Source: an uncultured Prevotellaceae bacterium (GTDB taxonomy: Bacteria > Bacteroidota > Bacteroidia > Bacteroidales > Bacteroidaceae). Taken from it: a stretch of 61,028 nt of DNA. How positions within the stretch are numbered: the first letter of the stretch is position 1; every line of letters starts with the position of its first letter. The position numbers were made by a program, and so were the translations under genes. The stretch is from the NCBI GenBank assembly GCA_900319225.1, contig ONNV01000012.1, positions 1-61,028 on the forward strand. Reading direction: 5' to 3'. Below are positions 1-7,732 of the stretch, piece by piece. The notes below the pieces were generated by a model, which saw only the letters and a list, made by a program, of their open reading frames with translations, had not been told where the DNA came from and made no database searches.

Positions 1-442
1 AGGTTACGTGCTGGGCCCATGGGCGGTTCTTCCACTCGTCAAACGCCTGGTCTATGCTGCGTATCAGGAAATCAGATTTTATGACACGTATGTCACTGAT
101 AGTGCGGTCTTCAAGCCCGGGAAACATATAATCGCTCACATACAACAATGAGTCACGCTGCTCTACAGGACTGAGCCCGGATGCCAATACACCTTTTGCG
201 ATCTCATAGTATTGATGAATCTCATCGCCCTTGTATGAGCGGTGAGCAGGCATATTCTCAATGAGGAAACGTGCTGCCGCAAGCTTTTCCGGGTTACCCT
301 TGTAATGACTAAGGACAGCCTCAAGCTCAGGACGGTTATCGCCTGAGTATTTTAAGGCATTCTTAATATCACGGTTGCAACAAGCACAACAAAAAAAGGA
401 AAAAGCAAAGCACAAAAAAAAGTTACAAAATTTAACTCTCAT
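1..442 (-). CDS. Secreted lipoprotein, probable transglutaminase-like family (N-terminal part only)
   Basis: The frame opens with ATG at 442 and runs off the left edge, leaving about 147 codons and no stop. The start encodes a hydrophobic, Phe- and Cys-rich leader with several adjacent cysteines around residues 19-22, as in a lipoprotein signal peptide. The following text, including RPELEAVLSHYKGNPEK and AARFLIENMPAHRSYKG, resembles the N-terminal region of Bacteroides surface proteins that carry a transglutaminase-like domain further on. That catalytic domain would lie outside the window, so the family is an inference from recall. A perfect TAACTTTG -7 box lies about 37 bases upstream of the ATG. 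Confidence 0.6.
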   Translation of the reverse strand, partial: MRVKFCNFFLCFAFSFFCCACCNRDIKNALKYSGDNRPELEAVLSHYKGNPEKLAAARFLIENMPAHRSYKGDEIHQYYEIAKGVLASGLSPVEQRDSLLYVSDYMFPGLEDRTISDIRVIKSDFLIRSIDQAFDEWKNRPWAQHVT

Positions 443-478
443 GTCACATAATAATAAAAGGACCTGACTTTCAATTTT

Positions 479-486
479 CAAAGTTA
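479..486 (-). promoter_or_regulatory. Bacteroidetes -7 promoter box (TAACTTTG)
   Basis: Read on the minus strand this is TAACTTTG, an exact match to TAnnTTTG. It lies upstream of the lipoprotein that starts at 442. No convincing -33 box is seen at the usual distance. Confidence 0.5.
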
Positions 487-584
487 ACAAATAGTTTTAA
501 TGTACTTCGTAAAATCAAGACACTTTCTGTAAAATGAAAGGCCCGTTAAATTGGACCTTTCATTGTTATTACTAGTAGTTTTGG

Positions 585-1107
585 TTATTCTCTATTCATT
601 TGTTTGAAGGCTTCACCAAAGATGTAGTAGCTGGTGTTGCCGGCTATGGTGCCTTCATTCTGGCCCCACAGGAACGGCCAGTCATCAAAGTTCTCATAGT
701 GGTCGGGCTTGCGGAACAGCAGGCCGGGAGCCACGTTACCGGGTATGAATGAGAAATCGGCACGGTTGTTACCGTAGAAAACCTATTAGCTGAGTAGCCT
801 CGGCCTGCAGGCGTTTGGACTGTTTGAGGCAGCGGGCTGCCAGGTCATCGGGGGTACCGCTACGTTTGCCATCGGCCGATTTCACATACCTGGGCATGTA
901 GTTGTACTTGTAGTACATACCCCAGACGTCTGTTTTACCAATAAAGGCCATTTTCTCACTGCCGTCATCCTCAATCCTGTAGATGGATGCCGATGTAAGC
1001 GGTTTGTCCATCTTGTCAAGCTCTATCACGGCGACCTTGGGCTGAGAAGGTACATATCCCACCTGTGATAAACAATTGGCTCGTATGGTGAGTGTAAATA
1101 TAGACAA
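585..1107 (-). pseudogene. Remnant of a GH9-type glycoside hydrolase with an internal deletion and a frameshift
   Basis: From 1107 the frame encodes LSQVGYVPSQPKVAVIELD and about 75 residues typical of the Ig-like domain that precedes GH9 cellulase catalytic domains. It then passes, without the roughly 400 residues of catalytic core, to text from the end of such an enzyme. The original frame stops at 784-786, but one extra A in the run at 778-781 explains this: restoring the frame continues LIGFYGNNRADFSFIPGN and ends with WGQNEGTIAGNTSYYIFG at the stop at 585. The NEGTIAGN segment matches the position of the GH9 catalytic Glu. The leader also looks degraded, with no clear signal peptide. The gene is dead; the GH9 assignment rests on motif resemblance. 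Confidence 0.7.
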
Positions 1108-1172
1108 TACATTTTAAATAAACACAATTGCTGCCCCAATTCTCAATTATCAGTTATACCTTCGCGTCCGAT

Positions 1173-1832
1173 ATGGAGAAACTGGTGATATTTGATCTGG
1201 ACGGCACGCTGCTCAATACGATTGCCGATCTGGGCAACGCGGCCAACCACACGCTGGCCGACCTGGGCCTGCCGCAGCATACCCTTGATGAGTACCGCCT
1301 TATGGTGGGTAACGGAATGCGTAAACTGATAATGCGGGCCCTGCCTCAGGACAAGGCTCAGGATGATGCATATGTGGACAGCACACTTGCCCGTTTCCTG
1401 AGTTTTTACGCACAGCACATAGATCTCTACACCAAGCCATATACCGGTATACCGGAGCTACTTTCGGCCCTTTCCACCGACGGATACAGACTGGCCGTGG
1501 CATCAAACAAGATACAGGCAGGAGCCGAGACACTGGTAAGCAAGTTCTTTCCGGGCATAGAATTTACGGCAGTCATGGGTAACAGCCCGCAGTATCCTCT
1601 CAAACCCGATGCTGCAGTCGTAGAGTATATCATGGATAAAGCAGGCACTGACCGCGCCCACACCATTATGGTAGGAGATTCCGGCACAGATATCCAGACC
1701 GCCCGCAATGCAGGCATACCGGTAATAGCAGTTAGTTGGGGATTCCGTCCCAGACCGGAACTGTCAGATGCAGATATCATTGCTGATACCGCTGCCCAGG
1801 TGCTGCAGACAATCAATGACAGGTTTCATTGA
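1173..1832 (+). CDS. HAD-superfamily phosphatase, phosphoglycolate phosphatase-like
   Basis: A 219-residue cytoplasmic HAD hydrolase. Motif I is FDLDGTLLN, with the nucleophile and acid Asp at residues 8 and 10. Motif II is the VASN segment, the Lys motif is in PLKPDAAVV, and motif IV is VGDSGTDIQTARNAG, the Mg-binding acidic pair. The helical cap after motif I is of the phosphoglycolate phosphatase/beta-phosphoglucomutase type. The ATG at 1173 was chosen because the HAD fold begins directly there; the frame is open back to 1128 but those residues are unlike the family. The exact substrate cannot be read from sequence. The 3' end overlaps the convergent DUF4249 gene by 7 bases. Confidence 0.85.
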   Translation: MEKLVIFDLDGTLLNTIADLGNAANHTLADLGLPQHTLDEYRLMVGNGMRKLIMRALPQDKAQDDAYVDSTLARFLSFYAQHIDLYTKPYTGIPELLSALSTDGYRLAVASNKIQAGAETLVSKFFPGIEFTAVMGNSPQYPLKPDAAVVEYIMDKAGTDRAHTIMVGDSGTDIQTARNAGIPVIAVSWGFRPRPELSDADIIADTAAQVLQTINDRFH

Positions 1833-2719
1833 TCATCCCGGTTGCCGGGATATGTGCCCGGCTTTACCGTAAACGTATAGATAAACGGGTTATATCCGCT
1901 CCAATAACCTAATCCTCCGTTTATATTGGTAGGAAGGTTTCCTATTGTTGATGACAGCATGAAGTTGTTCAGGTCACTTTTGTTGGCATAACTTTTCCAG
2001 AAATCGTAACTCTCACTGTCAATTGTTGCCACTTTCACGCTCACCAGAGTGTCTTCATGGAAGTACCTGGTACGGTTCTCCTTATCATTATCCTTTATTG
2101 TCCTGATAATGGGCATTGACATCACGGAGTCTGCCAGCGCATCATCCACCACTCCAAGGAACGATGACAGATACTGGGCCTGACCGGTTCCCTCCATAAA
2201 TGCGGACTTGTAGTATTCACTACGTCCGGGAACATTGGTGACATAAGCCGTTATGTTGCATAATCCTTTGCCTCCCGGGACTCTGCTGCACACCAGACTG
2301 TCCACTGCTGGCGGATACAGCGGAATGGTAGTAGTTGATGTAATCTCCTTGTCCAGATACTTAACCGTAAGGGTATAACTCTTTCCGGCCTCACCCTTGA
2401 TCCTGTCAGTAGTATAAATATAACCAGGAAAATAGCGGTTATCTATTCTTCCTATCAGGACGGCGCTCTTATTACCGTCACTTACCGTTACAAACGCCCA
2501 TTGCACCACATAATCCGACAGGTCTTTGATACTGATCCTATCTGCCTTGAGCCTTACCGGGCACTCACGCGTAAGTATCACTACCGGATAGCCGCCTGCA
2601 TCGATCCAGCCCTCCACCACGATATCATTACTGACATTATTGGTAAACTCTTTGTCACATGACTGGCATACGGATACCGTGCACAGAATCATTGATACAT
2701 AAAACAGGAATCTTTTCAT
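1826..2719 (-). CDS. DUF4249 family outer-membrane lipoprotein
   Basis: A 297-residue lipoprotein. The ATG at 2719 gives the signal peptide MKRFLFYVSMILCTVSVCQS followed by Cys21; the frame is open to 2737, which would overlap the upstream gene. After the lipid anchor come NDIVVEGWIDAGGYPVVILT and beta-rich sequence characteristic of DUF4249. In Bacteroidetes this family is regularly encoded just downstream of a TonB-dependent receptor, as here (5-base gap). It probably forms a surface partner of that receptor; the ligand is unknown. It is the last gene of the minus-strand series that begins with GH51. Confidence 0.85.
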   Translation of the reverse strand: MKRFLFYVSMILCTVSVCQSCDKEFTNNVSNDIVVEGWIDAGGYPVVILTRECPVRLKADRISIKDLSDYVVQWAFVTVSDGNKSAVLIGRIDNRYFPGYIYTTDRIKGEAGKSYTLTVKYLDKEITSTTTIPLYPPAVDSLVCSRVPGGKGLCNITAYVTNVPGRSEYYKSAFMEGTGQAQYLSSFLGVVDDALADSVMSMPIIRTIKDNDKENRTRYFHEDTLVSVKVATIDSESYDFWKSYANKSDLNNFMLSSTIGNLPTNINGGLGYWSGYNPFIYTFTVKPGTYPGNRDDQ

Positions 2720-2724
2720 GGCTG

Positions 2725-4758
2725 TCAGAATGTGCAATAATAACTGATTGAAGGCAGTACCAGTGACATGAATGATACCGGATGATAGAAGAAATTGTCC
2801 TTATACACCTTAAGTCTGTAACCCAGGTCATTGGTCCTGCACAGCACGTTATAAAGACTCAGGTTCAGACCGTGTGACTTGACAAACCGGCCATCCCTTA
2901 TATTCAGGTCGTAATTGACCGATAAATCCAACCTTATATACGGGTTCATCCTGTTTGCGTTGAACTCACCGTATTTTACAAACATTTTACGGTCCAGCAT
3001 ATAGAATGACTCTGCCGCTGTAAACGGGGTTCCTCCGGCAGCAACCAGGGTCAGAGACGGATGCCAACGTTTTCCGGTATCATATAACGCCACCACGTCA
3101 AGTTCATGAACCCGCTCGTGGCTGGCAGGGTAATAGACATCGGTCTTGAAATCATCAAAACGTCTGCGGGCGCGCCCGTAGCTGTAACCTATCCATCCGG
3201 TCAGTCTGCCGCTGTTCTTGGAAAGCATCACGTCAAAACCGTAGTTGTAACCGTTACCCTTTACAATATGGTCCTGCAGATTGAACTCAGTGGTAAGGAT
3301 ATCAATGATTGAACCGTAATACTCAATCTGGTTATACAGTTTCTTGAAATAGACTGATGTATTCAGCGTGAGTTCCTCTCCAAGAGTCACCTGTCCCGAT
3401 AGGGTCACGCCACGCATATACTGGGGAGCCAGACTTGCATCGGCCGGAATCCAATACTCGGTGGGAAGTCCCAGGTCTGTATAACCGGTCAGGAAGAGGT
3501 ACTGATGACGCTGGAACAGATTCAGGGATACGCTCCAGCCAGCGGGTGTATCGTAGTAGGTAACGGCCAGAGTAGGATCCAATGAACGGAACGTATCATC
3601 GTTACTTACAAACATATTTCCCCTGACACCCAGATTCACTGACAGACACTCGGCAAAGGTATATGAGTAATCGGCCGATGCGGAATACTCCCAGGCATCC
3701 TTTAACGGGATCTCATCGTTCTGGTTGTTGAACGTGCCGGACAGTACCGGATACTGCAATGTCATGTCATGATACAGCACATCGGCACCCAGGCCCAGAT
3801 GTTTCCAGCCAACCGAGCCCTTGTAACCCAGATCTGTGATTGATGACGGCGCATGCAGCTGAACCTGCTCGTGGTCCAGATCCAGATGGTTTGAGTTTGA
3901 CGACCTGTAGAGAAGGTTCTTCATCCTGAAATCGCCCTGGCCCTTATGTATCCAGTGCAGGGACTCCGCATCATTACCCCATCTGCACCTTATGTCCGAT
4001 ACAAACCCCGGATCCTTAACCGATGCCTTGTCCTGGCCCCAGTATGCATCGGCCACAACCACATCCCTGTCACTGAGCTCGCCCCTCCATGTAACGTTTA
4101 AATCAAAGAATGAATACAAAAGGGTCATGCGGTCTGTCGTGAGCCACGATGAGTAGAGAAGGTTGATGTATGTATCCCTGAATGATGCGGTCAAAAGGGA
4201 CTTTTTACCTGTAGAAACCTTGACTGTTCCCTGGGTGAACATGAGTCCTGTCTGCAGGCTTCCGCTCAGCCGGTCATCGGTACGGCGGCTGTTGGGACGG
4301 AACATGAGCTCTCCTCCCAGACGGTTGGGTGCTCCGGCACTCTCAGGAACCTTATAGAGTGACATGGAGCTGTAATGCGTGGGTATAAAAGTGGAGAAGA
4401 ATCCCAGCATATGGTTCACGTTATACAGCGGCACATCCATGACTGATATCATGTTATGTGAGTTCTCACAACCGTTTATGTGCAGTCCTCCGTTATACTC
4501 GCCCGATGTCTGTACTCCGGGCAGCAGTTTGGAGTAGCTCACAGGGTCTGCGTTACCCATGATCTTGGGCAACAGGTCCATGATCTCAAGATTCATATCC
4601 ACGCTACCGCTTGTCATGGTCCTTACCGTGGATGTATTCAGGAAATCATTGATTGTGACAGTGTCCAGTAAAACGCTCAACTCACCTGTATCCCTTTGGG
4701 CATGTACTGGGCACAGGTGAGCGGAAAGTATAAGTAATATGACACTAAGACGTCTCAA
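2725..4758 (-). CDS. TonB-dependent outer-membrane receptor paired with DUF4249
   Basis: A 677-residue outer-membrane protein with signal peptide 1-20 (ends HAQ) and a possible TonB box LDTVTIND near residues 31-38. A plug domain follows to about residue 150 (LPGVQTSGEYNGGLHINGC, GGELMF), then a long beta-barrel ending in a C-terminal Phe, as expected for Bam-assembled proteins. It lacks the N-terminal carboxypeptidase-regulatory-like domain of SusC proteins, so it is not a SusC. The GSCFA gene ends 10 bases upstream and the DUF4249 lipoprotein begins 5 bases downstream, suggesting cotranscription. The substrate is unknown. Confidence 0.85.
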   Translation of the reverse strand: MRRLSVILLILSAHLCPVHAQRDTGELSVLLDTVTINDFLNTSTVRTMTSGSVDMNLEIMDLLPKIMGNADPVSYSKLLPGVQTSGEYNGGLHINGCENSHNMISVMDVPLYNVNHMLGFFSTFIPTHYSSMSLYKVPESAGAPNRLGGELMFRPNSRRTDDRLSGSLQTGLMFTQGTVKVSTGKKSLLTASFRDTYINLLYSSWLTTDRMTLLYSFFDLNVTWRGELSDRDVVVADAYWGQDKASVKDPGFVSDIRCRWGNDAESLHWIHKGQGDFRMKNLLYRSSNSNHLDLDHEQVQLHAPSSITDLGYKGSVGWKHLGLGADVLYHDMTLQYPVLSGTFNNQNDEIPLKDAWEYSASADYSYTFAECLSVNLGVRGNMFVSNDDTFRSLDPTLAVTYYDTPAGWSVSLNLFQRHQYLFLTGYTDLGLPTEYWIPADASLAPQYMRGVTLSGQVTLGEELTLNTSVYFKKLYNQIEYYGSIIDILTTEFNLQDHIVKGNGYNYGFDVMLSKNSGRLTGWIGYSYGRARRRFDDFKTDVYYPASHERVHELDVVALYDTGKRWHPSLTLVAAGGTPFTAAESFYMLDRKMFVKYGEFNANRMNPYIRLDLSVNYDLNIRDGRFVKSHGLNLSLYNVLCRTNDLGYRLKVYKDNFFYHPVSFMSLVLPSISYYCTF

Positions 4759-4768
4759 AACTAATCAG

Positions 4769-5713
4769 TCAACTGCGTATTTTTGTCAGGAATGACTCCA
4801 GATTATCTTTTCTCTGTTTTTCAAACTGTTCAGCCTGGGGTGTGCCGGGATTGAGGATGCGGTGTTCCATCATACCGTGTACCTTCTCTGCCTCAGCCAG
4901 CAGCGGACGGTCACTGTCAGAGAGCGCAAAATCCATGAAACGCTCAAACACATAATCCGCAGCCAGAGTTGACGGGTGCATCATGTCATCGGCATAGAAA
5001 CGGTAGTCACGGAGTTCATCCAGCATTATCTCATATGCCGGGAAATAGTGGGCATTGGGGAAACGGTCTACCAGACGCTGTACACCCATGAGCAGGGTTG
5101 CCTTGCTTAGCTGGTTAGCATGCAGGCCGTCGGCAAGATGACGCACCGGGCTTACGGTGAATATCCACTGACGGGCGGGACGTGCCGCTACATACTGGCT
5201 CAATGCCTCATAAACCTGGTCAGCATCTATCATGGTACGTTCAAACCTACTGGACGGGAGCTTGTGGCAGTTTGACACCACCATACCTGACTCCTTATCC
5301 GTATAGATGAAAGCCGTTCCCAATGTTACGACCACCCAACCCCCACGGTAGTAGAACTCAGAGCTTTTGGCAAGCTCGCGGTTGGCATTGTCCAGGAACT
5401 CCTGGGCTGTTGGCCTGCAAAAACTGCCGTGATGATGAAAAGAGACGAATCCACCGGATGTTTCAATCACATCATCTGGTATAAAACTGCACTGCTCCGC
5501 GTTGATTCCGTACCCCTCAAGCAGTCCCAGGCAGTCCGATATGGAGCAGGGATTGAACAGCACGCCGAACGGGTTGACCATTGCATCAAAGTAACGGTCA
5601 CGACAACGGCGTCCCATCTCGTCGGCAAAGCAGGAACCAATGAACAGAAGACTGTCCTTATAGGTCAGCCTCCGTTCAAGCGGCTTTATTTCAACCGGAG
5701 TTGTCAGTTTCAT
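4769..5713 (-). CDS. GSCFA domain-containing protein
   Basis: 314 residues without a signal peptide. The defining GSCFA pentapeptide is at residues 26-30 in LLFIGSCFADEMG, followed by the conserved NPFGVLFNP segment and, further on, TVSPVRHLADG and HPSTLAADYVFERF. The family is thought to be SGNH/GDSL-hydrolase-like, but no reaction is established. It starts 7 bases after galE ends and is probably in the same transcript. Cytoplasmic location is inferred from the lack of a leader. Confidence 0.9.
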   Translation of the reverse strand: MKLTTPVEIKPLERRLTYKDSLLFIGSCFADEMGRRCRDRYFDAMVNPFGVLFNPCSISDCLGLLEGYGINAEQCSFIPDDVIETSGGFVSFHHHGSFCRPTAQEFLDNANRELAKSSEFYYRGGWVVVTLGTAFIYTDKESGMVVSNCHKLPSSRFERTMIDADQVYEALSQYVAARPARQWIFTVSPVRHLADGLHANQLSKATLLMGVQRLVDRFPNAHYFPAYEIMLDELRDYRFYADDMMHPSTLAADYVFERFMDFALSDSDRPLLAEAEKVHGMMEHRILNPGTPQAEQFEKQRKDNLESFLTKIRS

Positions 5714-5720
5714 CCTCTAA

Positions 5721-6734
5721 TCAGAATCCGTTGGGGTTTTGGCGCTGCCAGTTCCAGCTGTCACGTACCATCTCGTCCAAACCGTACTGAGCCTTCCAGC
5801 CCAGTTCACGCTCTGCCTTTGAGGGATCGCTGTAGCAGGTGGCGATATCACCCGGACGGCGCGGTTTGATGCTGTACGGAACCTTCACGCCGTTCACTCT
5901 CTCAAACGCCTTGACCACGTCAAGCACTGAGTAGCCGTGACCGGTTCCCAGGTTGTAGAGTCCCAGACCGCACTTGCGCTCTATGGCCTTGAGGGCGCAC
6001 ACATGGCCGCGGGCCAGATCGACAACATGGATATAGTCACGTACACCAGTACCGTCAGGGGTATCATAGTCATTACCGAAAACGCCCAATTCATCGCGCT
6101 TTCCGACTGCCACCTGAGTCACGTAAGGCATCAGGTTATTGGGTATTCCGTTGGGGTTCTCACCTATCAGGCCGCTCTCATGGGCACCGATGGGGTTGAA
6201 GTAACGCAGCAGTACCACGTTCCACTCCTTATCGGCAAACTGCATATCGGTAAGTACCTGCTCAAGCATGCTCTTGGTCCAGCCGTAGGGGTTGGTGCAT
6301 ACGCCCTTGGGACACTCCTCGGTGATAGGGATTATCTCGGGGTTACCATAGACTGTAGCGCTTGATGAGAATATGATGTTCTTAACGCCATGGTCACGCA
6401 TAGCCTGAACCAGTACCAGCGTGCCGCTTATGTTGTTCTCATAATACTCTATGGGCTTGGATACGGATTCGCCCACAGCCTTGAGTCCTGCAAAATGAAT
6501 GCAGGCGTCAAACTTGTACTGCTCAAGAACCTTGTCCAGTCCCTTACGGTCGCGGATATCGACCTTAAAGAACGGAATCTCAGTACCGCCCAGGATCTTT
6601 GACACACGTCTCAGACTCTCCGGGTTGGAGTTGCTCAGGTTATCCACCACCACTGCGGTATGACCCGCCTTGTAAAGCTCTATAATGGTGTGCGATCCTA
6701 TAAAACCTGCACCACCTGTTACCAGAATGTTCAT
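5721..6734 (-). CDS. galE: UDP-glucose 4-epimerase
   Basis: A 337-residue extended short-chain dehydrogenase that interconverts UDP-galactose and UDP-glucose in the cytoplasm. The NAD-binding GGAGFIGSH motif is at residues 7-15, the SSSATVYG segment holds the catalytic Ser/Thr near 124-127, and the catalytic Y-x3-K pair is Tyr150/Lys154. Length and C-terminal segments (RPGDIATCYSD, ELGWKAQYGL) match GalE throughout. It begins one base after the upstream alpha/beta hydrolase stops. In this context it would connect galactose released from plant polysaccharide to glycolysis, or supply UDP-galactose for envelope glycans. Confidence 0.95.
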   Translation of the reverse strand: MNILVTGGAGFIGSHTIIELYKAGHTAVVVDNLSNSNPESLRRVSKILGGTEIPFFKVDIRDRKGLDKVLEQYKFDACIHFAGLKAVGESVSKPIEYYENNISGTLVLVQAMRDHGVKNIIFSSSATVYGNPEIIPITEECPKGVCTNPYGWTKSMLEQVLTDMQFADKEWNVVLLRYFNPIGAHESGLIGENPNGIPNNLMPYVTQVAVGKRDELGVFGNDYDTPDGTGVRDYIHVVDLARGHVCALKAIERKCGLGLYNLGTGHGYSVLDVVKAFERVNGVKVPYSIKPRRPGDIATCYSDPSKAERELGWKAQYGLDEMVRDSWNWQRQNPNGF

Positions 6735-6735
6735 A

Positions 6736-7641
6736 TCAGTCTATCTTATCATTTTTCTCTGCAGTCCAGTCCTTACGTGACTCAAGTCCGCAGGGTTTAC
6801 CGGTAAACATTGAGCCGGCCTCCTTATCTCCCTTAAGCTGCCACTGCAACCATGCTGTAGCCACTACTGAGAACTCACCTCCGTGAGGCTGTGCGTATGT
6901 GCCGCCATGACCTACGGGGAAATTTGCAGCAAATGCAGGCACGTGGTCAATCTTATGGAAATCATCCATACCGTTCTCATAAGCTATATCTGTGGGACCA
7001 CCCAGCAGATACATCACCGGAGTGTGGATGTTCTTGAGGTCCTCTTTCTTGGGCATAGGCATGTTTGGAACTGCGCCCGACGGGTCAATGAATGAACCGC
7101 TGTTACAGATCATGATGGTCTTGAGACGCTTGTCGGCAGCATTGACCAGAGTCTGCAGACCGCCGCAAGACATACCTGCTGCAGCAATGTTCTTTACATC
7201 CAGCTTTCCGTAATAGGGGCTGTTCTTATCAGCATTCTGAGCGATTGCCCAGTCAATACCCTCTATCTGCTGCTCGCTCTTGGACATGGGGCCGTTGTAG
7301 CGGGCACCCTCGGCCGGCCAATGACCAATGGCAACGATAAAGAAGCCGTGTGATGCAATCTCACTCAGGAAATTCTGATGCTCCCAAGGTGAGTTGGTGC
7401 ATGCACCGTTACCCCATACCAGAATAGGCAGCGGATTCTTCTTGTCAAACTTGCTAAGGTCTGCAGGACGGAAAATGGTGTGTGCCTCAAGGCTGGGCTC
7501 AGTCACCATAATAGCCTTGTAAGGGCCTGTACCGCCGTCCTCAACTACGCGGTTATCAGTATATGTCTCTTTTACCTGAGCATTACAGCCCAAAACCATT
7601 GCTGCACCCAGCAGCATCAAAACGCTTCTCTTCATATTCAT
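6736..7641 (-). CDS. Exported alpha/beta hydrolase (esterase-like)
   Basis: A 301-residue lipoprotein with signal peptide 1-18 and lipid-attachment Cys19 (LGCNAQ). The alpha/beta-hydrolase nucleophile elbow is GMSCGG with Ser158. An oxyanion-region segment LPILVWGNGACTNS precedes it, and the Asp and His regions follow (GGPTDIAYENG, PVGHGGTYA). The layout resembles chlorophyllase/dienelactone-hydrolase relatives. Since it sits between GH51 and galE, removal of ester groups from hemicellulose is a reasonable guess, but no esterase subfamily is identified. ATG at 7641 or 7635 is equally possible. Confidence 0.75.
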   Translation of the reverse strand: MNMKRSVLMLLGAAMVLGCNAQVKETYTDNRVVEDGGTGPYKAIMVTEPSLEAHTIFRPADLSKFDKKNPLPILVWGNGACTNSPWEHQNFLSEIASHGFFIVAIGHWPAEGARYNGPMSKSEQQIEGIDWAIAQNADKNSPYYGKLDVKNIAAAGMSCGGLQTLVNAADKRLKTIMICNSGSFIDPSGAVPNMPMPKKEDLKNIHTPVMYLLGGPTDIAYENGMDDFHKIDHVPAFAANFPVGHGGTYAQPHGGEFSVVATAWLQWQLKGDKEAGSMFTGKPCGLESRKDWTAEKNDKID

Positions 7642-7692
7642 TCCAGTTTTATAGTCCGATTGGCAAATATAAACATTATTCTCATTTTTCAG

Positions 7693-7721
7693 AGAACTTT
7701 TTGGGGTATCAGTATCAGAAA
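7693..7721. repeat. 29-bp direct repeat, copy 1
   Basis: A 29-base segment beginning AGAACTTTTTGGGG and containing two tandem TATCAG units recurs identically at 60589-60617, nearly 53 kb away. This copy lies in the gap between GH51 and the alpha/beta hydrolase. No gene or known motif explains it. Confidence 0.85.
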
Positions 7722-7732
7722 ACTCTGTCTGA

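Noticed and set aside
1128-1172. Earlier in-frame ATG of the HAD phosphatase
   Set aside because: The added residues do not resemble the family, and the HAD motif normally starts within the first ten residues, as from 1173.
1826-1832. Overlap of convergent HAD and DUF4249 gene ends
   Set aside because: A 7-base overlap of stop regions is ordinary in compact genomes and needs no special explanation.
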